Source of the DNA: Leptodontidium sp. MPI-SDFR-AT-0119
Lineage: Eukaryota > Ascomycota > Leotiomycetes > Helotiales > Leptodontidiaceae
Length of the DNA: 64,000 nt
Reading direction: 5' to 3'
Assembly: GCA_020726505.1 (NCBI GenBank)
Contig: JAHLEZ010000018.1
Span: 930,001-994,000, forward strand
Shown here: positions 37,873 to 47,732 of the stretch, piece by piece
Layout: each line of letters opens with the position of its first letter
How positions within the stretch are numbered: position 1 is the stretch's first letter
Notes under the pieces: model-generated
Seen by the model: only the letters and a program-made list of their open reading frames with translations
The model's database searches: none
Told to the model about the DNA's origin: nothing
Translations under genes and position numbers: made by a program

Positions 37873-38025
37873 AACCCTACTTCGTACAGGGGTAAATAAA
37901 TGTTGAGTGGCGAACCTAATCAAAGAGTTGAATCAAGTATTTTGACCAGGTGATTGGTCAGGCCACTTGGAAATCCTGACTTTTTGTGGGCCGATTTAAC
38001 ATTTACTACGGCCTGTAGGTAGCAC
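37873..38025 (+). repeat. MITE-like repeat, copy 3, in tandem with copy 2
   Basis: Same orientation and layout as copy 2: left end gtacaggggtaaataaatgtt, core gaccaggtgattggtc, right end aacatttactacggcctgta followed by ggtagca. The two copies share the trailing ggtagca at their right ends. Confidence 0.65.
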
Positions 38026-38082
38026 CATTATCGCCTTATCGACAGACACGCGCTTTATATTCATCACACCACTTTTTGAAAT

Positions 38083-38334
38083 GTGAACTTTGGAGCGAAT
38101 GGACCATATATACTCTCTCCGGTGCAAATAAAGCAGACTGAGAAACCATGCACCATGAAACAAGTGGTGCTTAGTAAGGATGCCGATCACCGCATACCTG
38201 ATGGCAACGGCGTAACGCCTCTGGCAAAAGCGACGATGGAAACGCACACTCTGGCCGTGGAGGCACTGCAAAAACATGAGACAGACTGCCGGGCACAGGC
38301 TGGCAATTGGGCAGTTGGAAGCGGTACGCCTTGA
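38083..38334 (+). pseudogene. Possible ankyrin-repeat gene fragment
   Basis: The middle of this short frame reads LLSKDADHRIPDGNGVTPLAKA-like (observed VLSKDADHRIPDGNGVTPLA) followed by AVEALQKH. This resembles the end of one ankyrin repeat and the start of another. There is no start context, no flanking repeats and no gene around it, so it is probably debris of an ankyrin gene. Weak evidence. Confidence 0.3.
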
Positions 38335-39580
38335 TGGAAGCTGACTAGTGGTGTGCGGGGAAGGGCCTGGCACGCGTACTCCGTAAGATAGAGACCACCA
38401 CGATGGGATGATTGTCGTAAGATAGAGAGTACTACGTATATGAAGTGGCGGGTATCACCAACGAGATTATTTCATCAACATTGTGAGCAGCATTTATAGA
38501 AGCACAAAAATCACGCCAACAATGATACAACAATCCGCCGATTGCCGTATTCCACTGTATATTCAAACCATCGGGTCTTCTATGCGCGTCCTCACCAACG
38601 GCTAAACTAATATAGTCATAGCAGACAGACATCCGGCATGCCCTCCGAAGAATCGAACCGAAGCTAGAACGGCGAAATCTCAAAATCAGGTCTTCGAGAT
38701 GGGGAGGAAAGCACAGCCACGGGAACTAGAGATCGCGCCGATATCGTCCATGCCGAAGGTATGCCTTCTAATGCCGAATTTGCGGCACTGAGAGACATGC
38801 TGCCCAATGATATAAGGAAGGGCACGACCGCAGGCCGTCTAGACAGTGAAGGAATCGATACGACAATTTTGGAGAGCGCAGCATCTGCATCCCTTTCCGA
38901 GGAGGAGTGTATCCTATTGAATACTGTCAGATATATACAATATCTCGACGACCGCAATCAGAGTATGCGCCAAGAGAATATGGCTCTTGGCTTGATGAGG
39001 ATAATACTATGCCCCACCCCCCTCAAACAAACGTTAAATTTCTTGCGTGGAACCTACCAGAATTTGACGTTTGTACACGGGGGGGGGGGGGGGGGGGGGG
39101 GGGGATAGTAGATGCTTGGAGAATGATAACTTGAATTGTAGGTGCATCCCTATCAGTATTCAGAGGTATACTAAATTATTGGGAGGTAATATACCAAAGT
39201 ATGTTAATTGGTGAGGGGAAGTTCATGCGTTCCAAGCTGTTCTGAGAATCTATTTTCTCCGGCTAAGGGCCATCGCTCAATTCCTCTCCGATTCTGTTCA
39301 AATGTTTCAGTGATTACTTATTCCTTTCGTGACTTCTTACCTCATTCTCCTACCCCCTTTCGATCAGGTTCCTGTAAAAGTCCTAGTCTGGGGTTGCAGA
39401 ATGGTGCCTGTTGCATTTTCTGAGTACATGACAGATTTCTACGAAGACCGATGCTCTCCTTCTCGTTTAACGATTTACAATCGTCTGCTCACGCAATGCC
39501 CCTAGGGCTGAAGCGGTCACGTGTTGTTCATCGTCTATAAAACGCTTTGGACTATTGAACGTAAGATACAAATCTAAATC
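38335..39580. other. Intergenic region with poly-G run
   Basis: A + strand frame at 38761-39078 is open but has no domain and ends in the homopolymer. A pure run of 26 G occupies 39079-39104. 39210-39560 is the downstream flank of the Zn2Cys6 gene. Nothing else is supported. Confidence 0.45.
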
Positions 39581-42181
39581 CTATTCCTTCATCTGGCTCC
39601 AGAAGTTATGCTCATCAGGCTGGAGCTCAAAGGAAGATGTAGGGTCTGCTCTCCCGTCAGTATGTGCTCACATTATCGGGCAAAACATCATCATAAAGAC
39701 TAGACTAGACATACCATAAGGATCCTCATCCCCAGGACTCAGCGCCCCAAACCGACCCGGCGACCAGCCTTCAAGGCTAATATTCAAAGGACTCTCAGAT
39801 GTATACGATGTTTGCGGAGTAAAAGAAGGTCTTGAGGCTCCCATCGTAGGCGCATTACCACTCTGCTCAACCGAAATCCTCAGATTCTGGAAATAGGGGC
39901 TTTCTGCCGCTGGATTGGAATCTGTTACAGAGGCTGAAGACGACATGGAGGTGAGGGGAGGTCCCGAACTCGAACCCGGAGAGGTCGTGGCTGAGAGGCC
40001 GGAAACTAGTTGTCGTTGGAGGTCTTTGATCAGAATTGAGTACCGGCGCGCAAAAGGATTTCTGTGGCCGCAGAACTCGAGGATTTGAATCGAGGCGTCG
40101 ATTGCGGCGAGCTCGCGGGACTGGTCGTGTGGTCTTGGCATCCCGTAACCGCCTCCGCTTTGCTTTAGCTTCCAGACAGCTGCAAGAATCATAATGTGGG
40201 CTGCGTTGATCAAGGAAAACCTGTTTAGGGTATCAGTGCTATGAAGTGAGACGGGGATGGGAATAGTTAGAAGTACACTGGCATGAATGACTTCCTTGGT
40301 GCAGATGGTGAACACAACATTGTGGTGGCGTTATTGATCAGGCGAGATGCAAAGTTAATGCTGAACTCAGACGTTAGTCATGTTCATGCCGAGGCAAATG
40401 CATCATGCTCGGATTGATAGCGTTACTTACCACAGAGTCGCTTCAGACGATATCGCCGATACAATAGGACCCCCAAAGTTACCTAACGTCTCCATTTTCA
40501 ACACCCTTAATAAGAATGGCCTTGTTACCAATATCCACGCCCCTAGGTGCATGAAATGTAAATTGAACTAACACCGTGTTAGATGAATCCCTAAGCCTTC
40601 CTGCTTCAAAACTAACTGTTGATTCAGTCTGGTCCTTAGAAAATTTTGGAACTTCGCCCGATTGGATATATTGCTGAAGAGGATTCGGTAAATTGGATTT
40701 CCATTCTTCGAGTTCGGTTTTGTATTGGCGGCATGTGTTGAGACTGGGCTGCTCCGAAAAATACATATCGCGTAAAATGTCTCCCGATATTATTGCTAAA
40801 GTTGTGATATTATTTTGAATGGTGTCCGTCAAAGTCAATCTGAAGTTCGGGTCCTTGTGACTGTTATTAAATGAGGATATTTGAAAATTCCTGTCTCTTA
40901 CCTTGAAAATCGGATCTCTAGAAATACTTTCCTTGATGCGTGGTAGTCGTCCTAGGAAAATTGCTACCCAGCTATTGAAGCACAATGAGTTATAAATGAT
41001 TGCGGCAAAAGTTCGCACGGAAGACATACCGGTCAAAGGAGATTATAGTTAACCATAGCCGTCGCCATTCCTGATACTCGTTGTCTGATAATTCTTGCAG
41101 AAGATTGTGCCCCACATCTAGCTGAAATCTTTGGGCGCCCCGAATCGCGGCATCTATCGATTGTGAGCTTCAATTACTAATTTTGCGGCGAGCAAGGGGC
41201 GTTACCAAGGTGCATCCATACGGAGTTCCATTTCGTTGGTGGCTGGAAGAGGCAAAGGAGAAGCATTGCCCGAATAATCCATATCGTGCTTTGCGGATTC
41301 TCATCAATGGCATCATCGATGTACTTTTGGCCGGTCTCGTGGTAGGTTGCCCCATCGGTGTCGTAGACATCATCGAATTGGACACCTACAGCGAAGATTA
41401 AGAACATCTGGCAAAACCAAGATATGCTAACCCCCGCTGGTTCTTCGTACATGAGGGCCAATTGGGCCAGCGCTTCCTCTCTGTTACAGACATAGAAAAT
41501 GGAGTTCTGATAGTCGAAAAACAAATCGAGAAGGTGCCGAGAGACCTCCTGCGATGGCAGGGAGTCCCTTAGGATCTTCCGGACATGATCCGGGCTCCGC
41601 TCAAGAGTAGGCCCTTTGATGGGGTTGACATCGGATTGGGAGGTGGGAAGCCCGCTGTCATATGAGACCTGCTCCCTGACTATGGAGGAGACCTCGCGAT
41701 GAAACATTGGCAAGCTCGCATTACCTGGTTGCGCATCCAGAAGAGCATCTTCATGAGAACCCGATCTGCCACCCTTATCTAAATTAAGGCGTCGAACCTG
41801 TGCCACGTTATCAGCCTTGGTGCGTATTCGGCAGTGGGAGATGTAACACACGATGTCACCGAATATCTCTGTGTAAAGGCGGTCGTAGTCGGCATCTGAA
41901 ATGGAAGGGCGGCTCGATCTATAGCATGGGGCGATTAGTTTGGTCTGTGCCAAAAGGAGAACTCTGGGAACTTACGACAGTGCAAAGGTAGATTCAGGCG
42001 ATCTATGAGTCTCGGACACTCGTGTCTTCGCGCCGCTGTAGGAACAGTTGATGGCCCGTAGCTTGCAATTCGAGCATTGTGGCTGTTCCCCGCCGCACTT
42101 TTGGTGCCTGGACCTGCATAGGTCGCATGTTGGCGTACGCTGTGTGGGCTTGCTCACCCGATAATTATTGGCTGACGACAT
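39581..42181 (-). CDS. Zn2Cys6 transcription factor, with two apparent frameshifts
   Basis: Exons read as 42181-41976, 41918-41206, 41153-41030, 40971-40902, 40853-40431, 40360-39715 and 39645-39581. The N-terminus has the binuclear zinc cluster CDLCRSRHQKCGGEQPQC then SNCKLRAINC. A fungal transcription-factor regulatory region follows (LLDLFFDYQNSIFYVCNREE, FAVGVQFDDVYDTDG, WRRLWLTIISFDRWVAIFLG). The last exon is supported by a GTATGT donor and CTGAC branch and ends WSQMKE. Near 40582 the family-like peptide (LHFMHLGAWILVTRPFLL) continues in the next frame, as if one extra T were present. Near 40310 the frame shifts again, as if two extra bases were present; the two offsets sum to three. The gene may be a young pseudogene or carry assembly errors. 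An alternative ATG lies at 42232. Nuclear DNA-binding regulator by family; targets unknown, the neighbouring oxidoreductase being a candidate. Confidence 0.75.
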
Positions 42182-42486
42182 GGTATGGGCGGTGGATTGT
42201 GAAAGAAATGTCGTACGTTTACATTCATTCAAGGTCAGTTGATGAAGTCAGACCATGGCGCTAAATTAGGGGTATGCAGGGATCGCGAACTGAACATGTT
42301 ATTGCCTGGGGCATGAACTCTGATGAGCGCTCATCACGTGATGTTTTTGCCTTGTTGAGCATTTTGTATCAATAGATAGCTAGATAGGTGTCAACGCTCA
42401 GATATCTGTCCAGCATACTGCTGGTAAGTGGGCTGGCTTCCTCTGCCACGGCCCCGTTATTTGGGGTCTATCAATGCGTCTTCTTG

Positions 42487-43823
42487 TCAACGAATTCTTC
42501 TTGGGTCTAAACTCGTAACATCCATACAGCTAACTTTTCCCTCGAGTATGAGCTCGCTAACCGCCTTTCCTGTTGCAGGTGCATTAGAGATGCCCCAACA
42601 CGAATGTCCTGTGGCTAGAACAAGTCCCGCCAGCTCCGTAGGGCCCACTAGCGGATCGCTGCTAGCTCCAACATCTAACGTGGGCAGGTAGCACGCACGT
42701 CTTCCAGTCACCTTGCCGTTCCGCAACTCCTCCGACACACTCATGGCAGCGTTGATCATGTCATGGCAACTATCGGAGGAAATTTCCACAGCATTACCAG
42801 GGGCTGGCAAGGGAATATCCAGATCCCCTTGGCTACAGATGTAAACCTCGTTATTGGGACGTGCATATATCTCCAACGAGATGGGTTTCGCTGTTCCAAC
42901 CATCTGTCGGGAGTCGCCGAGGCGGATTTCAGAGAACAAGCAATAAGCGGACACTGGCCTTTGGAGCTTGATACTCACGCTGTGTGCGCGGAGTGGGTGC
43001 ATTTGGACTTTCGGAAACAGTGTAGAGGTCCAAGGTCCTGCGGCGAGCACAACAGTGGTGGCTGGAAGAGTATGTTGTTCCAAGACAATCTTGTCCACAT
43101 AAGTGACCGAAACCACCTTCTTTTGCGATAAATCGTCGAAGGACGTCAGTGGTGAAGCACTCTCGGACGTGCCATCCGCATCGCAGCAGTTGATACTCTC
43201 CACCTTTCCCATAATGATCCTTGCCCCGCTTTGCTCTGCCAGCTTCGCCATGGAGCTTGTGAATTGAAAAGGATGCACCTGTGCAGTGGAGCTGGTATCG
43301 GCGAATTCTTCGTAGGTTTGAGCGCTCTCGTTGTCAAACCAGTCTAGGTCATGTGGCAGCACCGACGATTTCTTGAGGTCTCGAGCCCACCATTTCCCCA
43401 ACCCAATATTCGGATGGCTGCTCGATTCCAGCTTGGAACCGCCCTTTCGTTGGGACACAACAGCGGTCAGTTGTCCGCATCGAACGCGACGGTAGCCCCA
43501 GAGTTCAGCGCCATTATGGTCTCGGGCCAGTTGATCGTGAAAGTCGAAACTCAGCCTGGCAAGATTACTTGGGTTGGCCCAGGCAGCCACTAACCCACCA
43601 GCTTTGCCTGAAGCTCCATTGGCCAGCTTCTCAGCTTCAATGACCGTGACGGTGTGGACAGAGGGATCAAACTGAGGATGATGGGTGAGGTAGTATGCGG
43701 TGGTGCATCCAATAATTCCACCTCCTGGGTACATGTCATGTTAGCAAAGCCTGCCCAACATAGTGGTGTGTCGGACTTCATACCTATAACAACAATATTC
43801 TGTTTTTCCTTGAGCGCAGACAT
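42487..43823 (-). CDS. FAD-dependent oxidoreductase (DAO superfamily, TDA3-like)
   Basis: Two exons (43823-43784 and 43724-42487) around a 59-bp intron give 425 residues. The intron lies inside the dinucleotide-binding motif, and splicing restores VVIGGGIIGCTTAYYL at residues ~10-25. Next come the acidic ribose-binding end VTVIEAEKLANGASGKAGG and the typical GYRRVRCGQL. The superfamily's second FAD-contact region is VVLAAGPWTSTLFP, and the C-terminal LVLATGHSCWGISNAPATG closes the FAD site. The layout matches glycine/D-amino-acid oxidase-like flavoproteins; the ASGKAGG block resembles the yeast Tda3 group. The substrate is unknown. It lies about 300 bp upstream of the Zn2Cys6 gene on the same strand. 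Intact. Confidence 0.85.
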
Positions 43824-44039
43824 ATCATTTCCTTTTGCCCGTGTTCCTCAGATGTTCTATAGTACTGTCGAGCGACACCTGCAAGCCGATGGACCTCCAC
43901 GTCAGGGCCAATATGTATGTGAGAAGGGCGTCGTGGGGCTGGGCCGTGCCGTTATGCATGCTTAGTCAGGATTCCGAGGAAACTGCTCCAAGCCCGAGGA
44001 CTTTTAGGCGAGTCCCCGGAGGACTTGCCGTTCCTCCAA

Positions 44040-44498
44040 TCAGGTCTCGATCTCATCCCGGACTTCCTCAACACTGACTTTCACGCCAACAATTGGCTTG
44101 CTGGCTTCCCAGCATTCAATCTGGATCCAGTCACGTGCGGCGCTTTCCACATCAGCGCTGCGAGCGCAATTGCTCCATTCCGAACCCGAGTCTGAGTCCG
44201 AGTCTGAGTCGCTGTCTGAGTCGCTGTCTGAATCGCTGTCTGAGTCGGAACCCCAGTCCGAGTTCGAGTCTGAATCATCCGAATCCTCATGGTCGCATCT
44301 GTCTTCCTCAGATCCTACGACAACTTCGTCATGAGCGTCGCTTTCATTCCACGTGGATTTTGTAGCTGAGAGCTCAATGAAGAGATGGTCGAGGAGTTTG
44401 GCGTGACCCAAGACGCGGCGTAGCTGCGGATCCTTGCAGGAGGCCTCCTGTGTCAGTTTGCCGCGCACTTGTTCTGCGAGTGAATATATGTCTGCCAT
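44040..44498 (-). CDS. Small acidic protein with Ser-Asp repeat
   Basis: The start MADIYSLAEQVRGKL (44498) is chosen over an upstream in-frame ATG because the conserved-looking part begins there. The 152-residue product has an N-terminal helical region (LRRVLGHAKLLDHLFIEL). It then has an Asp/Glu/Ser-rich segment with about ten consecutive Ser-Asp pairs (near 44190-44250), and a C-terminal DWIQIECWEASKP block. Small proteins with this N-terminus and a length-variable acidic tract are familiar as hypothetical proteins of Leotiomycetes (from memory, unchecked). Function unknown. The SD run is likely polymorphic in length. Confidence 0.6.
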   Translation of the reverse strand: MADIYSLAEQVRGKLTQEASCKDPQLRRVLGHAKLLDHLFIELSATKSTWNESDAHDEVVVGSEEDRCDHEDSDDSDSNSDWGSDSDSDSDSDSDSDSDSDSDSGSEWSNCARSADVESAARDWIQIECWEASKPIVGVKVSVEEVRDEIET

Positions 44499-45177
44499 TG
44501 TGCAGTGAGACTTTGCAATGGTCGAGCGCAGGAATTCTTCGAAACTGAGGTCTTTGATTGATGTGTAGAGCAGAGCTACGCAGGTGCGGCCGTACATCTT
44601 TATGTGCATATCTTCTCGCTCCCATCAAACCCATGGGGAAAACAACAATCAGGGGTTCGTCCGCGGCGAAGTGCAAGGAACTGTTCAGCGGCTGGTTCCC
44701 GCACTCCGCGTTCCCACTGGCGCGAGGCAAGGCGGCTTTCCATTGATGCCTCGGGGGGTTTTGTGGGCCCGACCCGCTTTGCTTCCAAAACCCCTCGGAA
44801 ATCAAAGGCGACGGGACTCTCCCCCGCGCCTGTAATGCCTCAGGCAGTAGACGCTAACCAGAAAGTCAGGTGTTTGTCCATCTCCTCGCAAACCCAAGCC
44901 CCTCGGAATAAAAGTGGGGCATTTTGCTACCCCGCGACGGAATCCTCGGCGTAGCGAGGAGCCCCAAAATCCAGCTTGGTAACTCGAAGGCAACTCGAAG
45001 ACTTAAAAGGGGGCATGTATGCACCTACTACGCTATCCTCTCTACACAGAACACACCAGCCAACTACCCGCTTCAGCAATCAATCGGCTTCCCCGAAACC
45101 TCGCTTAACTTGCGCCATCTACTTATCTACTTCAACTATTTACAACAACCCTTGACTGCCTTTGCCATTCAAAAGCC

Positions 45178-46345
45178 ATGGACTCTCAGGTATGCCACCA
45201 TTTCTTTTCAATCAATTGTGTATATGTTTTTTTCTGTGTGAGGGAGGATATTTGTGTGCCATAAACTGGCTTGTTGCCTAGTGCAAGCGACATTAGTTTA
45301 CGAAAAATGGCCCGCTTCGTTCCTTAGAAATATTTAGATTTCCCGTCTCATCAGTTCAAACTACATCTATTAACTTTCTCCTGGATCAGCTTTTCGATCA
45401 ATTCTTGGAAGACCGCTGGTCGGCAGACCCCTGTGACTTAAAGCCTGTCAACACAGGTACAGACCTATACCCAAACTATCTATGGCTCAACCGTATGTTT
45501 CTTACCCAAGCCCTATAAAGAATTGAACTAACTCTACGGTACAGAGTACAACCCACTAGCCTTCGATTTCGAGGACCTGCAAAGCCTCGACGACCTAGAA
45601 TCATGCAACCTATCAAACTCTTCAAGTCCACCTGAGTTTGCACTGCCATCGCCAATATCAGATGCCTCTCCTCTGAACGCAGAAGACCTCTTCGATCAAA
45701 AATCATTCATCGAACCATGGCTCATCCCCACCGCTTTCGAAAACAGCACCGCCACCCCAGCAGCTCTATGCAACAGCCCCACCCTCTCTGCTCCCAGCCT
45801 AGCTTCATCTCCCAGCAGCTCGGAGTCCAATTCACCATGGGACGTTGATCGTGATGTGGAACCAAAGAAGTCGAAGTCGACAATCTCACTGCGAACGGTA
45901 AAGAAGAATCAAATATCGGAAACTTCTCGGGGCAAATCAGCTTCACCTATCGGCAAGGGCCAAAAGAGGTCGCACAACCTGATCGAGAAGCGGTATCGGA
46001 ATAACCTGAACAGCAAGATCAATACTTTGCGGGACAGCATCCCTAGTCTCCGTTCCACAGCGAAGGAGGAGGAAGGCGAAGATGCCATGGATAGTGATTC
46101 TGGCGAGATGAGGAAGGCGCAGAAGTGTAATAAGGTAAATGAACCCATTTTTATTTCTTCGATAATGCCGTTGCTGACAAGAAAACCAGGGCATAATCCT
46201 CGACAAAGCGATCCAATATATCGCGGAGCTGGAAAAGGGAGTCCAGAGGTTGTCGAAGGAGAATTCGAGGCTGGAAATGATTGTTAAAGGCAGGATCCCT
46301 AATTATCTCATGTTGGGACTTGATAAGACAATGGGGTATGCATAA
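45178..46345 (+). CDS. bHLH transcription factor with SREBP-type basic region
   Basis: Four exons (45178-45189, 45390-45492, 45545-46134, 46190-46345) with introns of 200, 52 and 55 bp give 286 residues. The first exon codes only MDSQ, a common fungal arrangement. The N-terminal half is acidic and Ser/Pro-rich, like an activation region. The basic helix is HNLIEKRYRNNLNSKI, with Tyr in place of the usual Arg, the hallmark of SREBP-like bHLH proteins that lets them bind E-boxes and sterol-response elements. A long loop rich in Glu/Asp separates it from helix 2 (GIILDKAIQYIAELEKGV), which runs into a short leucine-zipper-like tail. No transmembrane segments follow, so this is a soluble factor, unlike the sterol sensor Sre1. 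The third intron lies in the loop. Confidence 0.88.
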
Positions 46346-47732
46346 GAGGATCCCTTTAGTTTCAATCTAAAATCTTCCTGCTCTGCCGTTACTCGGATCA
46401 TTTCTGTGTGAATAATAATATTCACGTAATCGACGGAACTACGTGAATACGGAGGACGGACAAAAACAGGGGTTGCAGGACGTAGGGAGTGAAAAGGAGC
46501 ACTCAACGCTAGCTAATTTAGGACTAGCCCACAATGAGAGCCTTCTTATATAGAGCTCTCATCAACACCTTAGAGTAGCTCTTTAGACTTGTACAAATAC
46601 ATGGAATGCAACCAAAGTTTTGCACTGTGTACTCGAGTCTCAAACCACCGAATTACAGTCGTTACTTACTACGGGAGTTTTAGGTAACGGAGTGTAATCA
46701 ACAATTTCTTTTCTATTCATAATGAATTGATGAAGCAGCAACTGCAGAGGCACTTGGACCAGTCATTTTGAGCAAGGTATTTTATCCGGGACTCGAAGTT
46801 CCAGGTCCCCCATAATAAACAGAGTCGGAATTCCAAGAAGTAGAAATCTGATACACTTTAACACGGTGGCCGACCTTCACGTGGATATATGCACCTTAGG
46901 GGTGATTACCAGTACTGTTTATGACTAAATACAGTTGAAATGGCCTATTAGCCATCCTAGTCGTGTAGTGTCGGAGAACGCACTTTCTTAAGTTTCGTAG
47001 CACGCCGGAAATTTGCTTTTATGGTCTGATTCAAACGTCTGCCGCATTTTACCCCACGATTTTTGAGATCGACACAAGCTTCGGGCAAGTTCCCAAGCCT
47101 CAGTGATAATCCTCTTAAGCTGGCTTAAAATACACGCCATGGACAGCACGCACCAAAGCGTCAGCAGCAGCGCAACCAAGCGGTATATCCCGGATGCGTA
47201 TGTGTGTGACGCTCCAAGACAGCGAGTGGCAACACTTTTCAGAACCTCATCGCCGACCTAAATCATCCCCTTTCCCCTCGATCTTCCGACGCTAGATGAG
47301 TTATATAAATAAAATACGCACTTACGCTATGCGTATTAAGGTAAAGATTCCTATCCAAAAAAAAGATTTTCCTATTTAAAAGCCTTCATCAAGAATCGAG
47401 AGTACTTCAAGTCTGGGAGTATATTTGATTCCACAAAGTATTGCGAGGTGCAAAATTTGGAGTTGTATGTGTTACACAACAGTAGTCGAGAAATTGTGGC
47501 TTTCCATCACACCACCACCTTGGAAAGCCAAGAATCTGGAGCGTATCGCCGAACAGAAAAACAAAATACAGAACACTGATGCAGCCAAGATGGTGTCAAT
47601 ATGATTTTACCTCAATCACTCCACTAAATCTTGCCTCCCCATTCACATATTCAAGAGGATGACCCGCGGCCGCAGCATACTTTGTCCTTGATCCACCCTC
47701 AAATAACGTTTTAGATTTCAACTTCATTAACA
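46346..47732. other. Intergenic region with decayed sequence
   Basis: No supported gene. 46500-46960 is repeat-like, with a small inverted repeat (gagagcc ... gagctctc near 46530-46560). 47400-47700 may hold the promoter of the next gene. Confidence 0.4.

Noticed and set aside
44558..44993. Cluster of ORFs on both strands
   Set aside because: GC-rich intergenic DNA with open frames in five frames; none protein-like.
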